Source: CALCMJ01 sp964475415 (GTDB taxonomy: Bacteria; Bacteroidota; Bacteroidia; Chitinophagales; Saprospiraceae). Taken from it: DNA of 64,000 nucleotides. Below are positions 54,861 through 63,823 of the stretch, piece after piece; positions within the stretch are counted from its first letter, which is position 1; each line of letters starts with the position of its first letter. The stretch lies in contig CAYYWZ010000004.1 of assembly GCA_964475415.1 (NCBI GenBank), forward strand, positions 54,602 to 118,601. Direction: 5' to 3'. Below the pieces are notes generated by a model, which had not been told where the DNA came from, made no database searches, and saw nothing but the letters and a program-made list of their open reading frames with translations. The position numbers and the translations under genes were made by a program.

Positions 54861-57484
54861 TGAGTATTATGGTAGAATTCTATAAAAAAACTATAGTAAT
54901 AATACTAATATTTTGTTGTGCTTGGGAACCATCCCTGGCACAACAATCTTATGTGCTTGCAAGACAGAAAAACAATGACCATGATGATGATCAATATGCC
55001 ATAATGGAATTTAATGTTTTAACTGGAGAGCGTGATATTTTATTTGAGCTGATAGCTAATCGTTTTGCGCACTCGAATGAGACTGGATGGACAAGGATTA
55101 TGTATAGCTTTGAATTCAGCAATGATATGCAGCAAGTTTATTTTTTAGAAAGAGAAGGAGATTTATATAAATATGATATTGCAAGTGATGAGCTGACGTA
55201 TATAATGGATTTAACACCTGCTACAACACCGTTCAATATTCATTTTCATACACTAACCTTTCAATTAGACAGGGTAAATGATAGTATACTTTTGGTTTCA
55301 GGATACACCTATGGCTTATACAATGAGAACACACAGTCTTTTACACAAACCTATGTAGTGCCCGATTTTCCTTCAGCATCTTTACCTAGACAAATGGAAA
55401 TTGTCGCAACGAGAACAGCTAGGCACAAAGATGGTTTTGTATATAATGGAGGATGTGTCTGTCTGAACCAAGCGGATATAAATGACCCGAATCAGAATGT
55501 GGTTCTTTTTGATTATGATGTTACTCCAGATATAAGCGTAGCCTTAGAAAATATTGTCTCTTATCAGTATGATTGTGATAGTACACAATTGTATTTTGTT
55601 GATGTTGCGGATTCTCTGAGAATCTGGGAAATAGATGAAGAGAATGGTGATCTCAGTCTCTATGATGCCTATTGTAATTTTTCAGTAAAGCACGAATATG
55701 CTTTATCAGATGTGCAACACTACAACGCCACCCCCTGGGAAGACTGTCAGCGTCTGATAGATCTAGACGAAGATGATAGCAGTGGAGCGATCAACATCGA
55801 TTATAACAATGATAGTCTGTGTGTCCATACGGATATATCGATCGTAGATATAGATGTACAGCTAAAGAACGAGCAAGTGCTAGACAGTATAGTGATCTAT
55901 ATAGCGCAGCCCCTAACTGGACAGCGAGTAGAAATACAATCGGGTAATTACAATATCTTACGACAGTCGGATAGCTACCTAAGTATTATCGATAATGGTA
56001 CAACCAGTCTCCTAGAACTGGAGCAAGCGTTGATCTCGGCAAGGTATATCGATGATCAGCCTTACAGATCAGGAGATATAGAAATAATATTTGAGCCATG
56101 GTATAGGGGAGTTGCAGGAACGGCAGCCATTTCTTATTTACATATTCCAGAAATACCGTATGCTGGAGAAGATATATTTCTCGAGTTCTGTGTAGAAGAA
56201 TTAGTAATAGACCTGGCTGATTTGTTAGAACCTAATGTTACAGAAGGTTTTTATTATACTAAGGAAGGAGTTCCGCTATCTAATTCTATTGTAGATCTTT
56301 TCATAGAACAGGAATTATCACTGATATACATAAGTGGGAGCGAGCAATGTATAGATACGGCTTGTATAGAGGTGCTTGTACATCCATTGCCAGAAACTAT
56401 AATGATAGAAGATATAGTTCTATGTGAGGGGGATAGTATGACGATCGATCTCAGTGCACTAGATGGCCAGATAATCTGGTCTGACGGTAACGAAGAGAAA
56501 ATAAGGACCCTGCAAGAAGCAAGCGACTACAGTTATGATCTTATGGATGCCTTCGGTTGCATAACTACAGAAAGTTTTTCGCTTAGTTACGTATCTATAG
56601 AAGTACAAGAAGAAATAATGGAAGTAGAGATATGCGCAGGAGAAAGCTACTCCTATAACGGTCAGATCTATGAGCAAGACACTTATCTTGTAGACACTAT
56701 TCAGTCGGTCCAAGGATGTGATTCTCTTATCAGCGGTTTATCCCTGACGGTAATAGAAGAAATCGATATCATGCTAGAAGGGGCTATGCAATTCTGCGAG
56801 GGCGCAACTACGATGATAGAGCTTGTTTCTGAGCATGCTGCGGTGTATCTAGACGATGCACTCATCACTGGTGATATAGAATTCAGTGAGGCGGGAACTT
56901 ATGTATTGCGGGTAGAAGATATAGACGGATGTGCAGAGGAAATGGTAATAGAAATAAGCAGTTATCCTGAGCCAGCGATAGAGTTAGTAGATATCAGTAA
57001 CTTAGAATTTGTAGAAACGCAAGAAATAGATGTTAGTTATATAGGAGACCTTGTACGTTATACCTGGTTGCCTACAGAAGGGCTTTCGTGTTATGATTGT
57101 CCCTTTCCTGCCTTGATAGAACCAGGCATAGAACAGTATACCATCGAGATAGAAGATATACATGGTTGTATATCCAGAGAAACGCTAAATATTTCCTACA
57201 AAGAAAATGCCTACTATCTGCCTAATGTGATATCTACATTCGCTGATGACGAGGTCAATAGATCTTTCCATCTGATGAGCAATCAGCAAGTCTTGTATGA
57301 TATGATCATCTATGACAGATGGGGGAATGTGATGTACGAGGCAGAAGGACTTTTTGCTAATGAGCCCTCTACAGGATGGATACCCGATGACAACATAAAG
57401 GCTAGAGTCTACGTATATATGGTGAAGGTCTACGACGGACAACAGGAGCAAGTTTTATCGGGAAGTCTAACACTAGTCTATTAG
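54860..57484 (+). CDS. T9SS cargo protein with type B sorting domain
   Basis: This 874-residue secreted protein has a signal peptide (to about PSLAQQ) and an N-terminal propeller-like region (about 30-290: QYAIMEFNVLTGERDI and YDIASDELTYIMD). Acidic repeat regions follow, then Ig-like segments (about 520-780). The C-terminal domain is the gliding-motility-type (type B) T9SS sorting domain: YYLPNVISTFADDEVN, DMIIYDRWGNVMYEAEG and VYVYMVKVYDGQQEQVLSG. It is coupled to the preceding cargo gene by an overlapping stop and start. It would be exported by T9SS and attached to the surface. Confidence 0.88.
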   Translation: MSIMVEFYKKTIVIILIFCCAWEPSLAQQSYVLARQKNNDHDDDQYAIMEFNVLTGERDILFELIANRFAHSNETGWTRIMYSFEFSNDMQQVYFLEREGDLYKYDIASDELTYIMDLTPATTPFNIHFHTLTFQLDRVNDSILLVSGYTYGLYNENTQSFTQTYVVPDFPSASLPRQMEIVATRTARHKDGFVYNGGCVCLNQADINDPNQNVVLFDYDVTPDISVALENIVSYQYDCDSTQLYFVDVADSLRIWEIDEENGDLSLYDAYCNFSVKHEYALSDVQHYNATPWEDCQRLIDLDEDDSSGAINIDYNNDSLCVHTDISIVDIDVQLKNEQVLDSIVIYIAQPLTGQRVEIQSGNYNILRQSDSYLSIIDNGTTSLLELEQALISARYIDDQPYRSGDIEIIFEPWYRGVAGTAAISYLHIPEIPYAGEDIFLEFCVEELVIDLADLLEPNVTEGFYYTKEGVPLSNSIVDLFIEQELSLIYISGSEQCIDTACIEVLVHPLPETIMIEDIVLCEGDSMTIDLSALDGQIIWSDGNEEKIRTLQEASDYSYDLMDAFGCITTESFSLSYVSIEVQEEIMEVEICAGESYSYNGQIYEQDTYLVDTIQSVQGCDSLISGLSLTVIEEIDIMLEGAMQFCEGATTMIELVSEHAAVYLDDALITGDIEFSEAGTYVLRVEDIDGCAEEMVIEISSYPEPAIELVDISNLEFVETQEIDVSYIGDLVRYTWLPTEGLSCYDCPFPALIEPGIEQYTIEIEDIHGCISRETLNISYKENAYYLPNVISTFADDEVNRSFHLMSNQQVLYDMIIYDRWGNVMYEAEGLFANEPSTGWIPDDNIKARVYVYMVKVYDGQQEQVLSGSLTLVY

Positions 57485-57550
57485 GAAAAAATATAATGCA
57501 ACCACAAGCTGAATCAAAGGTCTTGCCATTACGAATGTAGCTCCATCTGT

Positions 57551-57600
57551 ATTATCCATTCTCAATTATCAATTGTTCATTATCCATTCTTTTCAATTAT
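57551..57600. repeat. Short direct repeat upstream of prs
   Basis: Two similar units, ATTATCCATTCTCAATTAT at 57551-57569 and ATTATCCATTCT-TTT-CAATTAT at 57579-57600, flank CAATTGTTC. It is a small low-complexity repeat between the cargo gene and prs. No function is visible. Confidence 0.45.
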
Positions 57601-57635
57601 AAATCCTATTTTCGCACAAACGAATGTAATTTATA

Positions 57636-58565
57636 ATGGCTGAAGTAAAAATGTTCTCCGGTACTGAATCTAACTATCTTGCTGAGAAAATAGCAGATTT
57701 TTATGGATATGAGTTAGGGAACTGCGAAGTTAAAAGATTCTCCGATGGAGAAATGCAACCCATCATCAATGAGTCTGTGAGAGGGTCTTATGTTTTTTTC
57801 ATACAATCTACCTTTGCTCCAGCTGATAACTTCATGGAGTTGTTGCTAATGATTGATTCAGCCAAAAGAGCTTCTGCAGGATATATTACAGCAGTTATTC
57901 CATACTTCGGTTATGCAAGACAGGATAGAAAAGATAAACCAAGAGTTCCTATTTCAGCAAAATTGCATGCTAGCTTATTAGAGGCAGCAGGAGCTCACAG
58001 GATAATGACGATGGATTTCCATGCAGATCAGATCCAGGGATTTTTTGATATACCAGTAGATCATCTTAAAAGTGAGGCGATATATATTCCTTATCTTAAA
58101 GGTCTAGATTTATCTAATACTACCTTTGCCTCTCCAGATGTAGGAGGAGTGAAGAGAGCTAGAAGTTATGCTAAATATTTTAACAGAGATCTTGTAATCT
58201 GTGATAAAGAAAGAAGAATTGCAAACCAGGTAGCTAAAATCACAGTAATCGGTGATGTAAAAGGAAAAGATGTTATCCTTATAGATGATATTGCAGATAC
58301 AGCAGGAACGCTTTCCAAGGCATCTGAAGCGCTTATGGAAAAAGGAGCTAGTAGTGTAAAAGCCTTATGTACACATCCTGTACTATCGGGTAGTGCCTAT
58401 GAAAACATAGATAATTCTGCACTTACAGAGCTAGTTGTTACTGATACTATACCACTTACACAGAAAAGCGATAAAATAAAAGTCCTCTCGTGTTCGAAGT
58501 TATTTGCTAAAGCCATAAGAAATACGCATGAGTATAAATCTATAGCAGCATTATTTGTTGAATAA
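57636..58565 (+). CDS. prs: Ribose-phosphate pyrophosphokinase
   Basis: This 309-residue enzyme makes PRPP from ribose 5-phosphate and ATP for nucleotide, histidine and tryptophan synthesis. Signature regions are VIPYFGYARQDRKD, the catalytic loop area MDFHADQIQGFFDIP, and the PRPP-binding loop DVILIDDIADTAGTL. Length is standard. It is followed by rplY (L25), a common Bacteroidota arrangement. A TATTTTCG motif at 57607-57614 could serve as its -7 element. Confidence 0.95.
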   Translation: MAEVKMFSGTESNYLAEKIADFYGYELGNCEVKRFSDGEMQPIINESVRGSYVFFIQSTFAPADNFMELLLMIDSAKRASAGYITAVIPYFGYARQDRKDKPRVPISAKLHASLLEAAGAHRIMTMDFHADQIQGFFDIPVDHLKSEAIYIPYLKGLDLSNTTFASPDVGGVKRARSYAKYFNRDLVICDKERRIANQVAKITVIGDVKGKDVILIDDIADTAGTLSKASEALMEKGASSVKALCTHPVLSGSAYENIDNSALTELVVTDTIPLTQKSDKIKVLSCSKLFAKAIRNTHEYKSIAALFVE

Positions 58566-58592
58566 AAGGTAGGTTTTACACCAATATTTATT

Positions 58593-58600
58593 TATCTTTG
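58593..58600 (+). promoter_or_regulatory. Promoter of rplY
   Basis: TATCTTTG is an exact TAnnTTTG -7 element 23 bases before the rplY start codon. It resembles the promoters of ribosomal protein genes in this phylum. A TTTT at about 58574 is the nearest -33 candidate. Confidence 0.5.
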
Positions 58601-58623
58601 CAATCCTTTAGAAAAATAATGTT

Positions 58624-59262
58624 ATGCAAGTAGTAAGCTTTACAGGAACAGAACGTTCCGAAATGGGAAAGAAAGGTAGAAGAACAGCTAAGAAATTAGG
58701 TGTTATTCCTGCTGTAATATATGGTGGAACAGAAAAGCCTCAACACTTTTCTGTGAAGATTAATGAAGTCAAAGGTCTAATCTATACACCTGATTTTAAG
58801 ATGGGTGAAGTGGAATTAGGAGGTTCAAAGGTGAAATGTATTGTAAAAAGCCTTCAAACACATCCTGTAACTGATGAAATCATGCATATCGATTTTCTTC
58901 AAATGATAGACAATCATGCTTTTAAAGCTGAAGTTCCTATCCGTTTTAAAGGTGTTTCTCCTGGAGTAAAGGAAGGTGGTAAGTTATCTCAGTTTATGAG
59001 AAGAGCTAAAATCAAAACGACTCCTGAGAACATGGTAGATGAATTATACGTAGATATTTCTGAGCTAACACTAGGTAATTCTGTGAGAGTAAGAGATCTC
59101 GAAGTAAGTGATAAAATAGAAGTGCTCAATAATCCTGCAACGCCTATAGCTATAGTAGAAGTGCCTAGAGCACTTAAAGCTGAAGAAGCTGCAGAGGAAG
59201 CTGCTGCAGATGCACCGGCTGAAGGAGAAGCTCCTGCTGAAGAAGCGGCAGCTGCTGAGTAA
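58624..59262 (+). CDS. rplY: 50S ribosomal protein L25 (CTC family)
   Basis: This 212-residue long-form L25 (general stress protein CTC) binds 5S rRNA. It has the N-terminal L25 domain (RTAKKLGVIPAVIYGG) and the C-terminal TL5 domain (PIRFKGVSPGVKEGG and LYVDISELTLGNSV). It ends in an Ala/Glu-rich tail of about 25 residues. It has its own promoter and is followed by a strong terminator, so it can be expressed independently of prs. Confidence 0.95.
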   Translation: MQVVSFTGTERSEMGKKGRRTAKKLGVIPAVIYGGTEKPQHFSVKINEVKGLIYTPDFKMGEVELGGSKVKCIVKSLQTHPVTDEIMHIDFLQMIDNHAFKAEVPIRFKGVSPGVKEGGKLSQFMRRAKIKTTPENMVDELYVDISELTLGNSVRVRDLEVSDKIEVLNNPATPIAIVEVPRALKAEEAAEEAAADAPAEGEAPAEEAAAAE

Positions 59263-59286
59263 AAGATTATTATTTTCCTCGAAACT

Positions 59287-59326
59287 AAGGGAGATACTTC
59301 TTAATAGAGTATCTCCCTTTCTTTTT
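59287..59326 (+). terminator. Terminator after rplY
   Basis: A 12-bp perfect stem (AAGGGAGATACT at 59287-59298, AGTATCTCCCTT at 59308-59319) with a nine-base loop is followed by TCTTTTTC. It lies just past the rplY stop and upstream of the nitrilase gene. Confidence 0.85.
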
Positions 59327-59339
59327 CTAATTTCACATA

Positions 59340-60110
59340 ATGGAAAAAAAATTAAGCATATCTTATATCCAATATGATATTGTATGGGAAGCTCCTAAGG
59401 AGAATTTACAAATTATAGAATCTATCCTACCTGAAGATATAGATACGGATATACTGATTCTACCTGAAATGTTCTCTACTGGTTTTTCGATGAACCCAGC
59501 AGCTATGGCTGAAACGATGAGCGAAAGTACAGTGCAATGGATGATAGACTTAGCTAACAGGATCGATGCGCTAGTTATCGGTAGTATAATTATAAAAGAA
59601 CAAGCTAACTACTATAATAGATTGTTAACATGTTATCCTGATGGAAAGATCCACTACTATAATAAGAAGCATCTCTTCGGAGAAGATTATGAACAGAAAG
59701 AATATACAGCTGGCAATGATATATTGATTACAGAATACAAAGGATGGAAGATATGTCCCCTTATCTGCTATGACCTTAGATTCCCGGTATGGAGTCGCAA
59801 CACCCAGGACTATGACCTACTTATCTATATAGCAAGTTGGCCAGAGACTAGGGTACACCACTGGAATACATTGCTCAAAGCTCGGGCAATAGAGAATCAA
59901 TCTTATGTCGTTGGTGTCAATAGAATAGGTCATGATGGACTACGACTGGATTATAAGGGCTATTCTCAGCTTATATCTTATGATGGACAGATCCTACAAC
60001 ATGCACAGGAGAAACAAGGAATTTTCCATACGATTATCGACGATAATCATTTGACATACAGGTCTAAACTAAATTTTTTAAAGGACAGAGAAAAGTTCAC
60101 AATGAACTAG
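59340..60110 (+). CDS. Nitrilase-superfamily omega-amidase (YafV-like)
   Basis: This 256-residue carbon-nitrogen hydrolase has the catalytic triad: Glu43 in LPEMFSTGF, Lys110 in YYNKKHLFGED, and Cys143 in ICPLICYDLRFP. Segment order and length fit the YafV/Nit2 omega-amidase group, which hydrolyses alpha-keto acid amides (for example 2-oxoglutaramate). It is cytoplasmic. It is isolated from rplY by a terminator and from the next gene by about 100 bases. Confidence 0.91.
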   Translation: MEKKLSISYIQYDIVWEAPKENLQIIESILPEDIDTDILILPEMFSTGFSMNPAAMAETMSESTVQWMIDLANRIDALVIGSIIIKEQANYYNRLLTCYPDGKIHYYNKKHLFGEDYEQKEYTAGNDILITEYKGWKICPLICYDLRFPVWSRNTQDYDLLIYIASWPETRVHHWNTLLKARAIENQSYVVGVNRIGHDGLRLDYKGYSQLISYDGQILQHAQEKQGIFHTIIDDNHLTYRSKLNFLKDREKFTMN

Positions 60111-60212
60111 GCATGAATATTGTACATATTAGATAAATACTTAATATAAAATTCCCAGTGCAGTCTAAATTACACTGGGACATTAACTAATTCTTATTAA
60201 ACTTATCTAGAA

Positions 60213-60809
60213 ATGAGACACTACAGTATACTGCAATCTCCCTATAAAGAGAACGGTCTTAGAGCCAAATTGCTGCTTCCGCTATTTATCTTGTTTGTTA
60301 TTTTTCTTCTTAGCTCTTGTTCGAGTTCTAAGGATTATATGACTAAGACGCGTAGATCTACACTTAAAACTAGTCGAAAATCTACGGTAAAAAATAGTTA
60401 TTCTAACAGAGTCAAAATAGCAGATTATGCTAAAAACTTTTTAAAAACACCTTACCGGTATGCAGGCAAGACTCCCGATGGATTTGATTGTTCGGGTTTT
60501 ACCTCTTTTGTTTTTAGAAATTACGGAATAGAAATCGGAAGTTCTTCTAGAGAACAAGCTAAATCTGGTAAATCCAAAAAACTAGGTATGGCAGAAAGGG
60601 GTGATCTAGTATTTTTCGGTAATAATAATAAGGTCTCCCATGTTGGTATGGTATACGCTATAGAAGATAATGATGTGATGATGATACACGCTTCTTCATC
60701 AAGAGGAGTAATGATAACTAACTTGTCGGAGTCAGAATACTGGCAGAAAAAATTACTATTTGCTAGAGATGTAATGTCAACCACAAGGAATGAATTGGCA
60801 TTTAGATGA
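60213..60809 (+). CDS. NlpC/P60 (C40) peptidoglycan peptidase lipoprotein
   Basis: This 198-residue exported protein has a hydrophobic signal and lipobox (LLSSC, Cys36), a basic linker (about 40-65) and a C-terminal NlpC/P60 domain: catalytic Cys93 in FDCSGFTSFVF, His143 in VSHVGMVY and the third catalytic-site His159 in MMIHASS. It should cut peptidoglycan stem peptides in the periplasm. The domain is compact and complete. It precedes adk. Confidence 0.92.
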   Translation: MRHYSILQSPYKENGLRAKLLLPLFILFVIFLLSSCSSSKDYMTKTRRSTLKTSRKSTVKNSYSNRVKIADYAKNFLKTPYRYAGKTPDGFDCSGFTSFVFRNYGIEIGSSSREQAKSGKSKKLGMAERGDLVFFGNNNKVSHVGMVYAIEDNDVMMIHASSSRGVMITNLSESEYWQKKLLFARDVMSTTRNELAFR

Positions 60810-60914
60810 ACCTTTGTCCCAAATAATATATTGATATAACTGATGAAAAGCTTAATAAAGCGAATAAAATACTTTTTTTATACTATATTCGGGCATCCAG
60901 AAAAAATTCAACAA

Positions 60915-61490
60915 ATGATAAATCTTATACTCTTCGGTCCTCCGGGTTCAGGGAAAGGAACACAAGCGGCAAAGTTGGTCGAAAAATACAATCTCCTACA
61001 TATTTCTACAGGAGATTTATTTAGATATGAGATAGGAAATAAGACGCCTCTAGGAGTAGAAGCAAAATCTTATATGGATAAAGGGGAGCTTGTTCCAGAT
61101 TCTGTAACCATAGGAATGCTTAAAAATAAGGTTAATGCAAACCCTGAAGTTGCTGGATTTATTTTTGACGGTTTTCCAAGAACTATTCCACAGTCAGAGG
61201 CATTAGATGCCTTCCTAAAAGAAAAAGGATCTTCAGTAACAGGCCTGCTTTCTCTGAAGGTAGATGATGACGAACTTGTCAGCAGACTTCTAGAGAGAGG
61301 GAAGACATCAGGGAGAAAAGATGATAGTAACGAAGAAATTATTCGTAATAGAATAGTAGTTTATAATAAGGAAACATCTCCAGTATATAATTACTATAAT
61401 GAACAAGGCTTAGCAGCAGAAATAAAAGGTGTAGGAACCATAGATGAAATATTTGCTTCTCTATCCACTGCCGTAGAAAATTATAGCTAA
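60915..61490 (+). CDS. adk: Adenylate kinase
   Basis: This 191-residue enzyme interconverts AMP, ADP and ATP. It has the P-loop GPPGSGKGTQAAKL, the NMP-binding region STGDLFRYEI, FDGFPRTIPQ and the lid-side RLLERGKTSGRKDD. It lacks the long zinc-lid insertion of some bacteria. I use the ATG at 60915, where the P-loop strand begins; an upstream ATG at 60843 gives 24 further hydrophobic/basic residues of no family similarity. It is followed by obgE. Confidence 0.95.
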   Translation: MINLILFGPPGSGKGTQAAKLVEKYNLLHISTGDLFRYEIGNKTPLGVEAKSYMDKGELVPDSVTIGMLKNKVNANPEVAGFIFDGFPRTIPQSEALDAFLKEKGSSVTGLLSLKVDDDELVSRLLERGKTSGRKDDSNEEIIRNRIVVYNKETSPVYNYYNEQGLAAEIKGVGTIDEIFASLSTAVENYS

Positions 61491-61503
61491 AAGAAATAAG
61501 CCT

Positions 61504-62499
61504 ATGGCTGATCAAAATTTTATAGACTACGTAAAAATATGTTGTAGATCCGGTGCTGGTGGTGCGGGATCTTCTCATTTTTATCGGGATAAGCGAACGG
61601 CTAAGGGTGGTCCCGATGGTGGTGACGGAGGACGAGGTGGTCATATTATACTGAGAGGTAACAAACAACTATGGACCTTACTGCCGATAAAATATAGAAA
61701 GCATGTTATTGCGGGAAATGGTGGTAATGGAACAGGTAATAATAGTTCAGGTTCTTACGGAGAAGATATAGTTTTAGAAGTTCCTCTAGGTACTGTAGCT
61801 AAGGATGATGAGACAGGAGAAACGATGTTTGAGATCACAGATGATGGAGAAGAAAGAGTAATCCTTTATGGCGGAAGAGGTGGACTAGGAAATACAAACT
61901 TCAAGTCTTCTACAAACCAATCGCCCCAATATTCTCAGCCTGGAGAGCCAGGACAGGAGTCATGGAAAATATTAGAGCTTAAAGTGCTGGCTGATGTTGG
62001 TCTAGTTGGTTTTCCTAATGCTGGAAAATCTACCTTACTAGCAGCTGTATCTGCTGCTAAACCAAAGATTGCCAATTATGCATTCACAACACTAACACCT
62101 AACCTTGGAATTGTTGCCTACAGAGATCACCGTTCGTTTATCATGGCTGATATTCCTGGGATTATAGAAAATGCTCACCTAGGTAAGGGGCTAGGTCTAC
62201 GATTTCTAAGGCATATAGAAAGAAACTCTGCTCTGCTTTTTGTCATACCAGCAGATTCTAAAAATATAAACGAAGAGTATAAAATCCTTCTTAACGAAAT
62301 CGAAAAATACAATCCAGAGTTACTAGATAAAAAGCGCGTCTTAGGTATTTCTAAATCTGATATGTTAGATGAAGAAATGAAAGAACTTATTCTCGAAGAT
62401 GTAAATATCAAAATTCCTCATCTATTTTTCTCATCTGTTTCTCAAGAAGGCATTCCTCAGCTAAAGGATATGATATGGAATGCTATAGAGTCTGAATAG
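61504..62499 (+). CDS. obgE: Obg-family ribosome-assembly GTPase
   Basis: This 331-residue GTPase assists late 50S assembly. The glycine-rich Obg fold is at the N-terminus (GAGGAGSSHFYRDKRTAKGG, GGDGGRGGHIIL), followed by the G domain: GFPNAGKSTLL (G1), the switch I Thr region, DIPGIIENA (G3) and SKSD (G4). It lacks the long C-terminal OCT extension of some Obg proteins, so it is the short form. It sits 13 bases downstream of adk, a common pair in Bacteroidota. Confidence 0.95.
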   Translation: MADQNFIDYVKICCRSGAGGAGSSHFYRDKRTAKGGPDGGDGGRGGHIILRGNKQLWTLLPIKYRKHVIAGNGGNGTGNNSSGSYGEDIVLEVPLGTVAKDDETGETMFEITDDGEERVILYGGRGGLGNTNFKSSTNQSPQYSQPGEPGQESWKILELKVLADVGLVGFPNAGKSTLLAAVSAAKPKIANYAFTTLTPNLGIVAYRDHRSFIMADIPGIIENAHLGKGLGLRFLRHIERNSALLFVIPADSKNINEEYKILLNEIEKYNPELLDKKRVLGISKSDMLDEEMKELILEDVNIKIPHLFFSSVSQEGIPQLKDMIWNAIESE

Positions 62500-62520
62500 T
62501 ATTTCCTTAAATTTCGAATT

Positions 62521-63066
62521 ATGAAAAAGCAAGAATCATCTTACTGGACAACTAAGAAATCTGAAGCTGTACTTTCTATGCCACTCTTTAATATAAGGAA
62601 AGACGCTATCGTAAATGAGCGTACACAGAAAGCACTAGATATTACGGTTATGGAAGCTGCTCCCTGTGTCAATGTTATAGCCATCACAACAGATAAGAAG
62701 ATTGTATTTGCAAGACAATATAGATTTGGTATTGCAGAAGAGACAATAGAATTACCTGGAGGTATCATAGAAGATGGTGAAACACCTTTAGAGGCTGCTC
62801 AAAGAGAACTAGAAGAAGAAACTGCATATGTAGGTAAGAGGTGGGAATATCTAGGAAAGGTAGCCTCTAATCCTGTATTTATAAATAGCTATATCCATCA
62901 TTGTATAGTATATGATGCTAGTCCTACCGGTAATTTAAGTTTTGATGATGGGGAACATGTGATTACAGAGTTGCACACAGAAGAGGAAGTTAAATCTATG
63001 ATTACTTCTGGGACGTTCCAGCATCCACATACGCTTAGTTTGTTGGCAAGATATTTTATAAAGTAA
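62521..63066 (+). CDS. NUDIX hydrolase (ADP-ribose pyrophosphatase-like)
   Basis: This 181-residue NUDIX protein has the box GGIIEDGETPLEAAQRELEEE, where the last position of the classical GX5EX7REUXEEXGU motif is followed by TAY rather than a Gly. It is otherwise intact (REXXEE), so metal binding is likely. The N-terminal part resembles ADP-ribose/GDP-mannose pyrophosphatases (KIVFARQYRFGIAEETIELPGG). It ends the adk-obgE-NUDIX operon. Confidence 0.88.
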   Translation: MKKQESSYWTTKKSEAVLSMPLFNIRKDAIVNERTQKALDITVMEAAPCVNVIAITTDKKIVFARQYRFGIAEETIELPGGIIEDGETPLEAAQRELEEETAYVGKRWEYLGKVASNPVFINSYIHHCIVYDASPTGNLSFDDGEHVITELHTEEEVKSMITSGTFQHPHTLSLLARYFIK

Positions 63067-63351
63067 TCTTTATCTATTAACCAACTAAATTTTGCGTATT
63101 CCCTTATAATAGTAAGGCTATAGAAGCAAAGAAAATCACTATGTTTCTTTTTTAATATTATACTACTAAATCTTAAATAGAAAAATAGTAAGAAAAGATG
63201 GCTGAATAAAGGATCAAGTCAGGAAAACGTTTGATCTTTTTAAGTGATTCGTAGATGATTTAAATGATTCTACAGATTTATTTATTTAGGACCATTATTT
63301 CTGATTTTCTTAAACTAGAAATATCCTTATTTCTAATCTCAATTTTTCAAA
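63067..63351. other. Spacer after the NUDIX gene
   Basis: About 285 AT-rich bases contain no gene. A candidate terminator for the adk-obgE-NUDIX transcript is at 63208-63240. The downstream part leads into a short signal-peptide-like frame at 63352. Confidence 0.4.
63208..63240 (+). terminator. Candidate terminator of the adk-obgE-NUDIX operon
   Basis: A 10-pair stem (AAAGGATCAA at 63208-63217, TTGATCTTTT at 63231-63240, one G-U pair) has a 13-base loop and ends in a T tract. It lies about 140 bases after the NUDIX stop. The T run is part of the stem, so it is weaker than the others. Confidence 0.4.
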
Positions 63352-63429
63352 ATGAAGTATTTGATTCTTGTGATATCGACTAGCTTACTTTTTATTTTTA
63401 TACATCTGTGCAAGAAAAAACAGCAATCT
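63352..63429 (+). other. Signal-peptide-like start, frameshifted from the NTF2 gene
   Basis: ATG at 63352 opens MKYLILVISTSLLFIFI, typical of a signal peptide, then hits a stop at 63427-63429. The next frame contains the NTF2-like domain. Adding one T in the T run around 63389-63393 would join them, giving an N-terminus ending in LLFYFYTSVQEK. Confidence 0.55.
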
Positions 63430-63794
63430 TAGAACCTGTCCATCCCGATCGAGGAGCGGTAGAAAAAGTTATCCAGAATTATTTCGATGGTTGGCTTACT
63501 GGAGATACAACCCTAATAGGTTCAGCGATGCATAGTAGCTGTCATCTTAAATTTGTAAAAGATGGAAAGTTAGATATGAGAAACAGAACGCAATATCTAA
63601 GCGGGTTCGAACCTAGGCCAAGATTAGAAAATGCAGAAGGAAGAATTATTTCCATTAATATAACTCGAACAGCAGCTGAAGCAAAAATAGAACTGGAAAC
63701 TGAGAATCGAATTTTCACTGATTATTTTAATCTTTTGAAAGAAGGAGATAGGTGGTATATTACTGATAAAGTATCTACTAATATCGGGAAGTAG
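63408..63794 (+). CDS. NTF2-like (lumazine-binding-like) protein
   Basis: This 128-residue frame, with the GTG at 63408 as its first usable start, encodes an NTF2/SnoaL-like fold: AVEKVIQNYFDGWLTGDTTLI, a second helix, and FTDYFNLLKEGDRWYITDKVST. It resembles the Lumazine_bd_2/nuclear-transport-factor-2 group, whose members are usually secreted. Here the signal peptide is out of frame at 63352. As read, it would be cytosolic and without a real start, so it may be a pseudogene, a frameshift artefact, or a switched-off gene. It is followed by the intron-like segment. Confidence 0.7.
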   Translation: MQEKTAILEPVHPDRGAVEKVIQNYFDGWLTGDTTLIGSAMHSSCHLKFVKDGKLDMRNRTQYLSGFEPRPRLENAEGRIISINITRTAAEAKIELETENRIFTDYFNLLKEGDRWYITDKVSTNIGK

Positions 63795-63823
63795 GTAATG
63801 ATATTTATCCGTTACATGCAAGC

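Noticed and set aside
60153..60180. Hairpin TCCCAGTG..CACTGGGA between the nitrilase and the NlpC gene
   Set aside because: No T tract follows on the plus strand, and the minus-strand tail is only weakly T-rich, so it is not called as a terminator.
63607..63620. tRNA-like GGGTTCGAACC string
   Set aside because: It lies inside the NTF2-like coding frame, and no acceptor stem or other tRNA arms surround it.
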